Source of the DNA: Anaspis maculata
Lineage: Eukaryota; Arthropoda; Insecta; Coleoptera; Scraptiidae
Assembly (NCBI GenBank): GCA_949128115.1
Contig: OX421963.1
Coordinates: 4,278,001-4,342,000, forward strand
DNA: 64,000 nt
Reading direction: 5' to 3'
The position numbers and the translations under genes were made by a program. Position 1 is the first letter of the stretch; every line of letters begins with the position of its first letter. Under the pieces are notes generated by a model. It was not told where the DNA came from and made no database searches. It worked only from the letters and a program-made list of their open reading frames with translations. This document shows, one piece after another, positions 43,831-56,039 of this stretch.

Positions 43831-45660
43831 TATAATAGAATAGAATAGAATAGAGTTGAATATGATAAAATTCATTGTTCATCGGAGAAATACATCTTCA
43901 TAACAAAACAATGATGATAAGAGAAAAGAAATGGTGAAGTAAAACAAAAACGTCAATTACTATCAGAATCACATATAAAATATTACAACAACACACAAGT
44001 TCATGTTTTAAATAATTCAAACAAACAATAATGATATAAAAATGCGACATAGAGCGCAAAACAGTGGTAAACACATTTCGGGTCAAACAGTTCAACCCCG
44101 ACGAACAACCCCCCCGAACAAAAAGAACGTGGGAGACAGTGAGTCAATAAACCATACCCATCACCATACTATTCATTCAAAATAAATGACCTCAATTCAA
44201 GGAGACTTACGAGGAAGTTGCCTATCCTCTTCATGGATTTTATGTCAACGTCCCTCAAACAGATCATCAAATTGCCATACGACCTGACTGAAGTTGGGAG
44301 TGAGCATCTGTTCGGCCCATAGATAGGGCAGTCGAACATTATGTGGCAGAGGCTTTCCGGTTCATTCAAATTGCAGACCATGCACAGTTCTAGAGGGTTG
44401 ATTTGATAGGTGCAGCCACCATGACTAAACTTCAATGTGAATCTGTTGGCGAGTCTAAGTTGAGCAATAAATCGAGTCAGATACCTGTGAGTCTGTGAAA
44501 GAAGATAACTTTGAGGCTGCAAGCAAGTCAGGCTGAAAAGGACATCGTGTTCAGAGGCGCAGAGATAGCAAGCTCTCGTAAGTAAGACGTTTCCATAATT
44601 CATAACGATCAATTGATGAGAATATATCAGCCACCTGATTCGTCCAGTTGTACTTGGAGTCTGTTTCTCTCAGAGATTTCAAGCGATTGAAGCAGATTCT
44701 TGGGAATCGTTTTCCGCTCATGAGCAGAATGTTAGATAACCAGTTCAGAGTAGATTTGGAAATCAGCAAAAGTAACTTACTAGATCCCGTTTCAATTCTT
44801 ATTAAGTAGTCTGCTGTTGTTTTAGGTAGGTTCAGAAGTCTTCTGAAAAATTCCAGCCGTACCCTCTCGATGGAATCTGGATATCTCAAACCCCAAACGG
44901 GAAGACAATTAGAGATAGCGCTGAGTGTTACTGATTCAAACGATCTAATTCTAGATGACCAAGAGCTCAATTTGGAATTGATCATGAGAGAAAAAATAAA
45001 ATTGAGTGACTGCCTAGCTTAACAAACTGATCTTTTACTCATCTCCAAAAACAAGGAAGATGTGGTAAATGTCACGCCAAGATATTGATAGCTGTCAACT
45101 ATCTGTATCATTTCACCATTAAACCGAAATGACAGATCCCTCAAGCGTGAGTTGTTACCTCTGTGAAAGCACATTGTCTTGGTCCTGGAAGTATTGACAG
45201 TCAAATCGTTGTTTCGCGAATATTTCTCGAGTACGGTAAGTTTACGCTTCAAATCCACAAGTGAGTCCGACAGGATGACCAGATCATCGGCATATAAAAG
45301 TGAGAAGATATCGTTGGTGCCATCAACGGAAAGACCGGAGCAGTCATTCGCTCGGAAAAAGATTCGATATCACTCAGGTAGAAAGGAAACAACAAAGGAC
45401 TTGAAGATTTGCCCCGAAGCACGCCGATGGTCACATCAAATTTTCCCGTACATTTCCCGTTCACTCTGACCTTCATCATGGCTCGGTTGTATAGACTTCT
45501 CAGTACTCTTATGACTTTAGAGCTGATACCAAGCAAAATCAGTTCCATTCAAACCTTACTGTGGTTGAAGGAGTCAAAAGCTCTCCTGAAGTCCACAAAG
45601 GCTGCGTAAACTTTGCGGCGTTTCAGTCTCAAATGGAGGTGTATGACAGCGCCAAGTGTG
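43831..45660 (-). mobile_element. 5'-truncated non-LTR retrotransposon, minus strand
   Basis: The 3' end carries a (TTCTA)n tail (43831-43862 read on the minus strand), as in several LINE clades. Reading from 45660 leftwards: 'RRKVYAAFVDFRRAFDSFNHSKV', 'SLYNRAMMKVRVNG', 'GVLRGKSSSPLLFPFYLSDIE', 'FSLLYADDLVILSDS', 'KTMCF...YQYLGVTF', then a thumb and C-terminal domain with 'NCLPVWGLRYPDSIERV', ending with a knuckle CMVCNLNEPESLCHIMFDC. The catalytic YADD box is intact but several frameshifts separate the pieces. The left part of the RT and everything before it are absent, the usual 5' truncation. It sits inside the dispersed repeat family. I cannot fix the clade from memory. Confidence 0.85.
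44169..45660 (-). pseudogene. Reverse transcriptase and C-terminal Cys-His knuckle of that element
   Basis: At least four open pieces in alternating frames cover palm, thumb and C-terminal region (45548-45249, 45310-45019, 44985-44551, 44612-44169). The GVLQG-type box has decayed (GVLRGKSSSP). The C-terminal knuckle is Cx2Cx8Hx4C. The breaks mean it is not functional. Confidence 0.8.
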
Positions 45661-45664
45661 AATT

Positions 45665-46420
45665 ACTCCCTTTTGATTTTTTTTGTGAATGAGCAATTTA
45701 GAAAGAACGAGGCACATTGCTCCACAACACAGTTGTGTCAAAGTTTGATGATCAGGGAGATGAAGAGGATTCCGTTTCAGGCCGTCCAAAGGGCAGTGGC
45801 AAAAGTGGACTGAGGAAGCTGGGCTGGGCTTCGGAAATATACTGCAGATTGGAAACCGAGTAAATGTGCTTCTGTGGATGAGGCCATGTAGGATCTGAAA
45901 CAGCAGGTTGATGCTGCGGAATAGTACATTAGCGCTATCGCGAATCAGTTGTTTTGATCTCTTGGTATAACGTTGTGCTAGGCAAAAGCCATCTACTTGA
46001 GCGTCGCTCGTGGTTCAAACTATGGTGATTTTGGAACATTCAGATGAAACATAGCCTCAAATTTCATGAGTGTTTTCCCTGTGCCTATTTTGCTTCGAAT
46101 TATGAGCGATTTTGGAACCGCAAGATTTTTTAATGAATTTTTTTGTGGATGAGCAATTCAAAAAGAGTGAAGCACATTGCACCACAACACAGTCGGATTG
46201 AGGCTTGGTAAGCAGGGAAGAGGAGAAGCACCGATTTCACTTTAGGCCGTCTATTGGGCAATGATAAAAGTGAACTGAGAAGGCTAGGCTCTGGTGCTTC
46301 GGAAATATTATATCGGAATGCGCGTTTTTGTGAACGAAGTGATGGTAGACTTGAGAGAGCAGGTTGGTGCTGCTTAGTAGTACATTTCGACGTGCGAATC
46401 AAAGAACATCGTAAGTCGAT
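45665..46420. repeat. Dispersed decayed repeat family, two tandem copies
   Basis: The first copy 45665-46085 and a more diverged second copy 46080-46400 are head-to-tail; both carry '..gagcaattcaaaaag..cacattgc..', '..aggctaggctctggtgcttcgg..' or '..gctgggctgggcttcggaaatata..'. This shows the family exists as a tandem of ~350-420 bp. Confidence 0.65.
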
Positions 46421-46856
46421 ATATGCTGCTTTTCAGGAGAGCGCAAAGAAGATTTCCAACTTCAAAAATTCATAACTTTTGTCCTGTTCAAAATAAAGGC
46501 TATACACTTGGTGAAATTTAATTATTCATGGACTAGTTCCGAACTGTGGAGAGAAAAATTGGCAATATTGATGAGAAGACGGTTTTCTCCGACTCACGAT
46601 GATATCATAGAAACAAATTGTCAGATTGGAGCCCACGAGTTGAGCGTATCCTTACATACGATGATATCGAATAAGATGTTGGTCTCTCTGATGAGACTGA
46701 GAATGTTACGATAATTTTTTTCTGGATGAGTGGGGGACGTTACGTGAGCGGGTGAAGCTTAGTGAATGAGGGTATTCAATGTGTTTGTCAGAAAGGAGCG
46801 GAATATCAGAATCTCACCGAAACAAATGTTTATTGCTGGTTTCGGCCGGCCAGAAA
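46421..46856. other. Unique sequence between repeats
   Basis: No gene recognised. 46388-46420 also matches the inverse of 48910-48950 ('gcgaatcaaagaacatcgta'). Confidence 0.35.
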
Positions 46857-46858
46857 TA

Positions 46859-48832
46859 AACTGCTCAACAATGAAAGTGTTACAAAGCAAAAATTCACCC
46901 AATTTTGAACCGCTATAACTTTTGATTGGCACATATGATTCTGATTTTGTTGAAAGTACTGAATAGCCAAATCTTTTGGCCATCTTCCTTGTCAATATGA
47001 AATGCATAGAGCTTTTCATAAATTTTCTACAGGGTGATGAACAGAGCAGTGCAACATTGATGAAAGTTCAACATACCCCCGTTTTCGCAAAAAATTTTTT
47101 TTGGGAGTATCAACACCAAATTTATGAAGAATGATGTGTTCCCTCGAAACGGTTTTCGAATTTTCGGGATTCCAGTCGAAACAGCCAAAATGTGATTTTT
47201 TATTGTGAATACTGCACCGGGTGATCATTTGAAAACTATCCACCTGCAATAACTCCCGATTCCTAGTGAATATTTCTTCGAGCGAAAACAGGTCGATTTT
47301 CATATCAAAGGAGACATCTAAAACATAAATTGACAAATTTCTATCTTGAGCCCCCTCGCCCCCACTCACCCCAACTTTGAAATTTCAAATGACATGACCT
47401 ACCTTGCGATACATCAAATTGAAGAGATTTAAAATTTCTTTCTGAAAAAAATATTTACAAAAATATTAACTCCACCTTTTTTCGCCCTTAAAATTCTCTG
47501 ACTGTCTTATTTTTAATTCTGGACCTCTCAATTGTTTTTAATTCAGTCAGTGTCATCATAGAAAACATTGAAGAAAAGAATTTTCGGTGGAAAAAGTGCT
47601 ACCCAAATTGACCCTTTTGCTCTCCCCCACCTCAGCTTCAAAATTTTACGAAACACTACCTACTTTGTGATACATCAAATTGAAGGGAATTGAATTCTCC
47701 TTCCGAAAACAATTTTTTTTAAATTTTCAACCCCTCTCCAAATAAATTAGACATTTGGGGTGTTTTGTGAGGAAAATGGGGTTTTAAAAAGTTTGAAAAA
47801 ATTTGTTCATGGAGAGAATTTAATTTCCTTCAATTTGATGTATCACAAAGTGGGTATTGCCATTTTGGATTTTTGAGATGAGGTGGGGGAGCGAAAGGGT
47901 GAAATTTGGGTGGCATTTTTTCCACAGAAAATTATCTCTTCCAATGCTATGCAGGATGACGTTGACTGCATTGAAAAGAATTGAGAGGTCAAGAATATCA
48001 AATTGAACACTCAGAGAATTTCAGGAAGAAGGAGGGTGGCGCGAAAAATTCTATAAATATTTTTCCGGAAAGAGATAGACAGATAAACAAACAGATAGAC
48101 AGATCTTATTGACAGAATCCCATTTAGGGGACCAACATTTCAAGAAATGATGCCAAACATGCCTATGTTTTGGAATTTGAGGTAAAGGCAAAAAATTCCA
48201 AAATGGCGGAAATGTTGTTAATCCAATTCTAATGACGTAGTCCCATGTTGACTGAAGAGAGTAAAAATTAACCTTTTTTTGATGCTGAAAACTCGAATTT
48301 TAGGAGTAGTACCAAAAAGTACACTGCCAATTGGGCTTTCCTTCACCCCTGCACTAGACAATAGGAACGTTTTACAAGTCAAATTGCTCAGAATTGTTCA
48401 GTGAACAAGCCTTCCCAGTGGCGTCATCTTGATATGAAAAGTTCTAATGTTTTTGCGTTGCTACAAGAATAATATACAGTATTCACAATAAAGAATCACA
48501 TTTTGGCTGTTTCGACTGGAATCCCGAAAATTCAAAAACCGTTTCGAGGGAACACATCAGTCATCATAAATTTGGTGTTGATACTCCCGAAAAATTTTTT
48601 TAACGAAAACGGGGGTATGTTGAACTTTCATCAATTTTGCACTGCTCTGTTCATCACCCTGTAGAAATTTTATGAGGGGCTCTATGGATTCCATATTGAC
48701 AAGAAAGATGGCCAAAAGATTGGGCTCTTCATTACTTGAAACAGAATCAGAATCGTTTGTGCCAATCAAAAGTTACAGCGGTTCAAAATTGGGTGAATTT
48801 TTGATTTGTCACACTTTCATTGTTGAGCACTT
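46859..48832. mobile_element. Fold-back 'AACTGCTCAACAATGAAAG', copy B (inverted relative to copy A)
   Basis: Starts AACTGCTCAACAATGAAAGT with TA before it (46857-46858) and TA after the right end (48833-48834). The inner unit runs from 'caccgggtgatcatttgaaa' (47213) to about 48477, where the 'cagtattc' half of the outer arm resumes. Its order is the reverse complement of copy A, so the whole composite moved as one after the inner unit had inserted. Minor differences between copies (about 5-8% by eye) show that B is not a recent segmental duplicate of A. Confidence 0.85.
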
Positions 48833-48834
48833 TA

Positions 48835-49757
48835 GTTCAACGTGTCGGTTATATCATTGTGGTGAGTACAGGGTGTTCAGGGTGAACTTGAGCAATAACT
48901 CAATTTCGCCCCAAATCGACTTACGATGTTCTTTGATTCGCCCGTCGATTTGCGCTATCACTGATCAGTTGTTTTGGTATCTTAGTATAACTTTGTGCTA
49001 GGTGAAAGTACCGTGTGAGCGTCGCCCGTGGTTTGACTATTGACGGTTCTGGAACATCTGTTATTGAAGTAAGCTTCAAGTTCAACACGCGTTTCCACTG
49101 TGTCACTTGATTTCTCGATTTTTGATTTTGTGATGATTATCCTTTGTTTAAATTCCTCACTTAATTCATTCACATTTCCAAGCTGCGAAACGATAGATTA
49201 CCTCATATTGTAGCATCTTTCAAGTACCAGAAAGCCCCTAGATACTTCTCTGTCAGCCGGCAAGTTATCGGTTCATTCGCAAACTGACGACGATGAAGGA
49301 CTGTATGGTGGAATGACGACCTCAGGAAGCTTCGGGCTCAAGTCAGAAAGAAGCGGACGACATTATTCGCGATTCTGGTCTATCAGAAAAGTGAAGGACA
49401 AGTGACTCAGTTCAGTTGTCAATGATTGTCACTTGGTTGTTTTGCTATGAATTTCAACGACGAAAATAGCATACCTTGTGTGCTCCACAAAAGCGTATCA
49501 GACGGTATTCCCAACAGACTGAGATCACCTGGGCCACACAGCTGTTATGAAAAGGTAGCTGACTCGTCAGCCACTTTGATGAAAGAGTCAGACCAACGTT
49601 CCAATGTCATGCTTCCTTTTGCGTTGAGTATACCTAGTTTTTGCAAGACAGCGTTAGCTATGAACGTCAAGCTTAGCGTAGATGCGTCGTTGACATTCCA
49701 GAGAAAAACTGACAAATGATAACTGATAAGGTATGCAGCATTCAACTGCTTGATTAT
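48835..49757. other. Mixed repeat and unique DNA
   Basis: 48860-49060 holds a 'cagggtgttcagggtgaac' motif, an inverted match to 46388-46420 and a partial copy of the dispersed repeat ('gtgcgctatcactgatcagt'-like). 49260-49757 shows no match elsewhere in the window and no recognised gene. Confidence 0.45.
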
Positions 49758-49875
49758 GAGGAGCTTGTGGAGTGATGGTCAGCGCGGTCGACTACCTAGA
49801 GTCTAGAGCTAGGGGGTCGCGGTTTCGATCTCCGCCGAAGACGGATGTTCGCCTCGAAAACAAGCTCCTTGGTTC
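49752..49875 (+). repeat. tRNA-like sequence, probable tRNA-derived SINE head
   Basis: The A-box-like segment is GTGATGGTCAGCGCGGTC and the B-box/T-arm is GCGGT TTCGATC TCCGC. The T-loop TTCGATC fits the consensus; the stem has four of five pairs. The middle ('ctagagtctagagctag') is repetitive and gives no convincing anticodon arm, and no 7-bp acceptor stem or CCA-side pairing is evident. 'aggagcttg' before and 'caagctcct' after are inverted to each other. A working tRNA is unlikely; a pol III-type SINE head or a decayed tRNA is plausible. Confidence 0.5.
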
Positions 49876-52005
49876 AGTTGGAATGCTTGCTGGATACAAG
49901 ATACTTCATTTCGCATGGAATGCAGCAAATAAGGTCGTAGTCTGTGGAATTGTGAAGTGGGTTTATCCGTACACTAATGTTACTGCCTCCATTTTTTTGT
50001 GTCTCGAGGGATTTGATATGAAATTTGAACTGACCCTGCTGGCCTGAAGCTAGCACGTAGAAAGTTTTCAACTGATATCTTGCAGGATTCTCTCGTCGCT
50101 AAGTCGAAAAAGAGGAACATATTCATGCAGGTAGTGAAACAAATAATTTGTCTATATTTGAAGCACTGCATGGAATACAGGCTTGATTTTTTCTCTTCAT
50201 CTGCCATTGTTCTCACTCGTCGTGAACCCATCCGGTTAATCTTTCTGGAGAGGAGCAGGAGGTTGCGGGCGGAAAGAGGCGGATACCGAGCCGAACGTTC
50301 TTGTGGTCCCGGTGATAAATTTTCATTTAAGAAGCGAGCGAAACAATTATAATTCGATATTAGCCCGCTGAAAAATGGTTTCCTCAAGTTTTCCGTTCAT
50401 TTCATGACACCGCTCGTATATCACGGAAACCAAAAAAAGAACATCGCTTTCGGCGCTCCGCCACCACCATCGGGGGTGGGTCAGATATGGAATTAATACA
50501 TCATATTATATAATATATCGTCTAGCTGTTACTGTTGGGTAGAAAGAGAGGATGGGTTCTGGATATACGCGTCCCGGATCGTCGTCATCACGTTCGCTCT
50601 CCGTAGAGCGGAAATATTGCAATCAATTCCAGAGAGCGCTGGTGTGGCATATATGGCTGCTGCGCTGGTGCCCGAAAATTGGGAAATATAAAATTGAAAA
50701 TCGCATCATGACGATGGTGAAATTTGCAAGAGAGAGAGAGAGAGGGAGGCTGCCGCGCGCATAAGCCCGTAAATTACGCGGAAACGCATGAATATGCGTT
50801 TTGAATGGAGCCGTGTGTAGTGTTTCGCATTTTTAGCAAACCAAGGGCTGCTGGCGCACGGAATCTGGATTATTAATTTTCCGGTCGGATGCCGCACCAG
50901 CCGCCGCCCACCCACGGGGGGACCGTGCTATACTTTGCCATTAATCACTTGTCATTTTTCCATTAAAACCGTGTTTAAAAATTGAGTGATCGAATGCACA
51001 ATGGAGCCGTAAAGAGCGTGATGTCTGAACTCGAACTTCCCAGACACACGTTCCGCACTTATCGAATTAGCTAAAGTTCGTTCGAGAACATCTTCTGCGA
51101 GTCGCTGCTGCTCCAGACCCATTTAATTACCGCCAGTTTAGACGTCGTGCAAAATTCCACACGAAGGATTTATATACGTCATATACTGCTTCCTCTGGGT
51201 TAAGTACTAAGCGCAACAAAACTAACAAGACCATTTTGTTGGAGCAGAAAAATGGCGCACCAGCTCCAACTTTCAGTTTTTAATCCTTCACGGGGAATTA
51301 TCGGAGACATTTTAACGTATTTAGCGCCGAGTGAAGCGAAGCTTTTCTTGTAGCTGTGTGTGTGTGTAAGAAAACAAAAAACGTTTGCTCTTTCTGTATA
51401 AAACTTTCCAGTGGACACCACCGAACAGGAAGACGAAGACAATAGTTTACAGTACGGCACAAACTTGCCAGGAGGATATAATTCAAAAATAAATGCCGGT
51501 GCAAAAAAGCCAGGCGGGCTGGCAGGATAATAACGTCAGGATAAGGCGAGCGGTTCGGTGTCTTTGTCTTCTCTAATTCGGGTCGCTGTTATCCCCTTAG
51601 CGGGAAAACTTTGTGATTGATCCCGCAGAGATAGGATATACCTACCTGCTATGTAGGTTGATGCATATTATACGAAACCACAGAGAATAAAGGCTTTGTG
51701 GGTAGTTACTTTGTTTCTTTTTCAAACATACGTAGGTCTAGATAGATACAGGTAGGGTAGATATCTATCATTTTGGTAATGGGGGACTTGTTTTGTTTTG
51801 TTTCTTGCTGGGAAAAAATCAGCTTGAAGTCAAAGCATGCCGGAGCTGCTGAGGTGAAAAGATTTTGATTATACTAGGAGAACCATTATGCAGTATATCC
51901 ATATGGTTCTCATCGATGAAACTACATTAGTGTCTGACGCTTAGTTTGAAACTTAGAACAAGCGTTACTTATCGACCAATCTCACTTCAGCCTGTTCGGT
52001 TGGCA
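49876..52005. other. Unique DNA island, no gene supported
   Basis: Includes GA and TG microsatellites (50729-50747, 51353-51366), an AT-rich palindromic patch (50497-50520), and moderately GC-rich stretches at 50400-50940. Frames of 60-135 residues exist but lack domains and splice context. Confidence 0.4.
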
Positions 52006-52007
52006 GG

Positions 52008-52215
52008 AGAAAAGTATGGAGTGAGAAGGCTAGGCTCTGGTGTTTCGGAAAGAAATAGCGGATTGAAGATCAAATGCATCAATGTGTTTCGATAAACGGA
52101 GCCATGCAGTATCTGGGAGAGCAGGTTGGTGCGCTTAGTAGTACATTCGCGCTATCACAAATCAGCTGTTTCGGTATCTTGGTATAACTTTGTGCTAAGT
52201 GAAAAGTATCTAAAC
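52008..52215. repeat. Dispersed decayed repeat family, copy
   Basis: 'gagaaggctaggctctggtg...gagagcaggttggtgc...agtagtacattcgcgctatcac...cttggtataactttgtgcta' matches 46270-46400 and 45930-45990. Confidence 0.7.
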
Positions 52216-53630
52216 TGCGCAACACTCAATGAGTAAAACTCAAAAACTGACGCGATACTCACCTAGAGCTCCATAGGAGTCGAAATTTATCACCTAAGTA
52301 CCTACATGCTAAGAGCCGAGTTGATATATCATCAAATTCCGGGAATTTTCCCAGTGCTCGACCAATAACTTCACATAAAGCAATTGGATTATCTGAGATC
52401 GTTTTGCGAGTCTCAGCTTTATAAGATAAATGGAGGGCATCAAAAAAGCCTTGAACAGACCTAACCAGATTGATTCATACCGATCTGTTGAATGCAATCT
52501 AGCAAGTACTGCAACATTTTAGACAGACAGTTCTAATGACTTTTGTCTAGTGACATTTGGTTCGTACTATGATTCTGGTAACTCTTTTGACATGTGTTCA
52601 GGCATTGGATCTGTATTGCGGGCATTTTGGGGAAATTTAGATTGGATGAAGCTGTCGAATCGTCCTTCTTGACCAGTTCACTCAAGTATATACGCATGCG
52701 CAAGCTGAGATATGAATCTGATTGTATAACTTTCCAGTGTTGTTTTGGCAACCGGCTGTACTTAGCTTGACTCAAGTTGAAAGTATTGTAAAATGCACAT
52801 GTTTGTATATCAGTAGATACACTTATCATTCAATGCTCGACTGAATGAACTTATAACAACTGCGGACTACTAATCCACAAGTCATATGGATTATCGTACT
52901 TGGGTATCGCCCTACTTCGCTAGGCACGCTGTGTTTGCACTATCACTCTGAACCTCGTTGCTATAGTTATACCTGGATAGCTTCATTGTACTGAGCTCAA
53001 ATCAATTTTTTTAACCTCACTTCTTGTTCAAAAATTTTTATTTCACACTTTCCATTGCCGTTTTTCTACAGCACCAGCTTTTACACTAGGCACCTACATT
53101 CCGAATTTTTCCTGCCCTAATTGAATTATTTCGAGAATTTGCATGTCCGCCGCCGGGCCGTAACGGCGGCGTACGGAGACAATTTTTGACAATTATTTCT
53201 GCACAAAGTGCGGAGCGGTACGGCCGGGAGAGGAAGAATAACGAACCGATTAGAAGTATAATTGCACCCGGAAAGTGCAATTCCGCCGAGATAATCAAGC
53301 GAAATTGTGAAACACGGACGTGCCCCGTGCCGTGACTCACTTTAATCTGGCGGATATACACGCGAATATCACTGCGTTTTCGGTTATGGACGTTGGAAAC
53401 TTTAAACCTGATGATAAAATGTATGTGTGTGTGTCGCCAAAGCAGAGTACTTTGTATTCGCAATAACGTTTCGGTAAGCCATAACGGTGATTTAGCTTGG
53501 CGAATTCTCTGGTCGCAATCATGTTAATCTCTGCATAACTAGGTATTTTGCTAATTGCTCAGGTATATTTTGAATCAAGACTGGCCAAAACCTGTGGCCA
53601 AATATTGTGAACGTCTGAATATTGGTGACA
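52216..53630. other. Unique DNA, no gene supported
   Basis: 53140-53185 contains a GC-rich inverted motif (GCCGCCGGGCC...GGCGGCG). Otherwise nothing recognised. The GC-rich 53100-53530 part resembles the other single-copy islands (9.2, 29.2, 38.9, 50.6 and 63.2 kb). Confidence 0.35.
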
Positions 53631-53689
53631 ACTTCAGTAATTGCTTCGAAAGAAAAAAAACATATTTGACAAAAATAAGATGCTCAAAA

Positions 53690-54250
53690 AACCTCAAAAT
53701 TTGGAAAGATACAGCGTTTGGGAATTATTGAGCTACCTTCGTCAATATTCATCCTATCGAGATAAAAATTCATTCCTAAAGAGACGTATCTTGGAACTTG
53801 AGAATATATCTTGTTTTTTGCCAAAGTCTTTGCTTGCCAAAATACAGCGTTGGAAAATTATTGCGCCACCTCCGTTGATATTCGCCCTATCGACATGAAA
53901 AATGCTGCATTTTGGACAGAAAAAGATTATGAACTCATGATTATTTTTGGTCTCCTGCCAAGACTTTTGGTGGCCAAGATAACGCGCTTAGGAAATACAG
54001 GGTGATTCATGAGTGACCTTACATAGGCTAATGGGAGATAGAGAACTTCGAGGCGAGTCAGGATCCACTGAAGAAATTTTATTTTCTCCAATGGTTACGA
54101 AGATACAGGGTGTTCTGTGTGTTTCGTATGAAACTTTGATGAGCGATATTTCTGAAACGGCCAGAGGTATTTTGTTGAAATACACCAGTAATATTTCTCT
54201 ATTGGAACTCATCCCGAAGCCATACCGGGTAAGTCAAAATCCAGGGCCGG
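53690..54250 (+). repeat. Short tandem and 'CAGGGTGATTCATG' repeat fragments
   Basis: A ~134-bp unit ('gatacagcgtttgggaattattgagctacc...attcatcctatcgag') at 53704 recurs at 53838, with a partial third near 53976. 'acagggtgattcatgagtga' (53998) and 'gatacagggtgttctgtgtg' (54101) are CAGGGTG-type motifs also present at 57335 and 59515 (inverse) and 60510. A 'ccagggccggg' motif near 54241 resembles the end of the fold-back at 59.6-60.4 kb. Confidence 0.55.
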
Positions 54251-54509
54251 GCTAGAAAAAAAGGTGCCCTTTTTTTGTTTTATTAAAAAGTACATTTTCT
54301 GACAACTTTTCCAGAAAACTGCTACCGAATTCAAAAAGCTAAGGAAAAATGCTTCAAGAATCACTCTTCAATTTAGATGGCACACCTAAACCGTTTCGAC
54401 GATAAAATTGGAAGTAAAATTTGTGGGTGAGTTCCCATTTTCGACCGGACATAATCGACTCAATGTTTGATTGAATTCATCAAAATTCATTTTTGGGCTT
54501 GTCTCTGTT

Positions 54510-56015
54510 GAATAGAAAAGCTTGATCGGAAGAAAAATTCCAGAGTCGACCTTTTTTTATGACAAAATCAAGAGTGAAACCAAAATTAGACTGGTGCCAC
54601 CTCGTGCCAACATTACGTCAACACCTTCAACACCGAATGTCAGTGTCAACCCTTATCATGTCAATGAGGAACAAGTACTGTCATCCATTAAAAGCTCCCG
54701 AAAAGGCTCTTCTGGTGGTTTAGATGGTCTCAGACCTCAGCATCTTCTTGATCTATGCCTACAAGTTGGAGATTCGGGAAAAAAGTTATTAAGATCAATA
54801 ACGAAACTATGTAACATGATGTTGTCTGAAAAATAATTGATGAAGTTCTACCATTTTTATATGGCGCCTCTTCATGCGCTCTTTCCAAGAAAGACGGCGG
54901 TGTAAGACCAATTGCAGTTGGAAACGTTTTCCGCAGACTAACATCAAAACTTGCTTGCTCCTCGGTTTACTCTGAAATTGGACAACATCTTCGGCCTCAT
55001 CAGCTTGGTTTTGGGACTCGATCAGGCTGTGAGGCTGCAATCCATGCCGCTCGTAATTTTCTATCTTCCAACGAAGGATCAAGCAAAGTTCTATTGAAAG
55101 TAGATCTGAAAAATGCTTTCAGTTCTCTTGATAGAGACACGATGTTGACAACCATCCAAGAAAATATTCCTTCGCTTTATCCATTTTACCTGCAAGCTTA
55201 CAGCTCATCATCTTCATTGGTATACGGTTCTCAGGTGATTAAGTCTGAAAACGGAGCCCAACAAGGAGACCCAAGTGGACCTTTAATCTTCAGCTTGAGC
55301 ATCCATCCTCTCATCAAAACACTACAATCTGAAATAAATATTTGATACCTGGATGATGGCACCATGATTGGGGAGCCAGCAAATGTTTTGGGAGATTTTT
55401 CTCTTCTAATCAATAATTTTCTTCTGATGGGTTTGGAAATTAACACACAAAAATGTGAACTGATGTTTCTTGGTGATCACAATATCACCGTTTTGAACGA
55501 ATTTGGAAAACTTTGTCCTGGTATTAAAGTTATTTCAGATTGCGAAGCCACTCTCTTGGGTGCTCCAATAAAAGAACAAGCAATGAAAGGAGTTTTTGAT
55601 AATAAGCTAGAAGAAATCCAACGTTTGATAACCCGCACGTCTTTATTAAAATCTCATATTGGCTTCTACATCCTTCGACATTGTTTGATGATCCCAAAAT
55701 TAACCTACTTACTTCGCACTTCACCTTCGTTCAAAGACATTGAATTTTAAAAAAATGCAGATTTATTGATAAAATCTGGAATTGAATATACAGTAAACAT
55801 CAGCTTGGATGATTCCCAGTGGTCGATATGTTCACTGCCAGTCAAGTTCGGTGGTCTTGGTATCCGAAATGTTTCCGACCTCGCCCTTCCAGCTTTCTTA
55901 TCTTCTTCATATTCCACTTCTGATCTCGTCAATTCCATGTATCCTACATCCATAGACTTGTCAGCGAGTGTGATGGGGACCTTCGTTCGTTCGGATGATC
56001 CCCTTTTTTAGTTTT
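54510..56015 (+). mobile_element. Non-LTR retrotransposon, RT-bearing copy 1 (5' part of a chimera)
   Basis: 54522-54836 gives 'EEQVLSSIKSSRKGSSGGLDGLRPQHL', the finger region. After a frameshift near 54836 it continues 'KDGGVRPIAVGNVFRRLTSKL', 'LGFGTRSGCEAAIHAAR', 'LLKVDLKNAFSSLDR', 'ENGAQQGDPSGPLIFSL' and 'YLDDGTM'. A TGA stands just before YLDD where Trp is usual. 55364-55750 continues through 'GLEINTQKCELMFLG' and the thumb. 55766-56011 ends with 'LPVKFGGLGIRNVSDLALPA' and stops at a TAG near 56009. No zinc knuckle or endonuclease follows in this copy. Confidence 0.85.
54522..55750 (+). pseudogene. Reverse transcriptase of copy 1, one frameshift and one stop
   Basis: All core RT motifs are present in order, with a catalytic YLDD. 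The 'GAQQGDPSGPL' box and 'LWYLDDGT'-type catalytic site define a distinctive RT group seen in many invertebrate genomes. Only two or three lesions over about 1.2 kb indicate a fairly young copy compared with the R1 remnants. I do not give a clade name; the GAQQGDP box is unlike the R1-type GVPQGSVLGP box. Confidence 0.8.
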
Positions 56016-56039
56016 TTACCAATTATCAATGTTATTTAT

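Noticed and set aside
49770..49850. Functional tRNA gene
   Set aside because: No convincing acceptor or anticodon stem and a mismatch closing the T-arm; reported only as tRNA-like.
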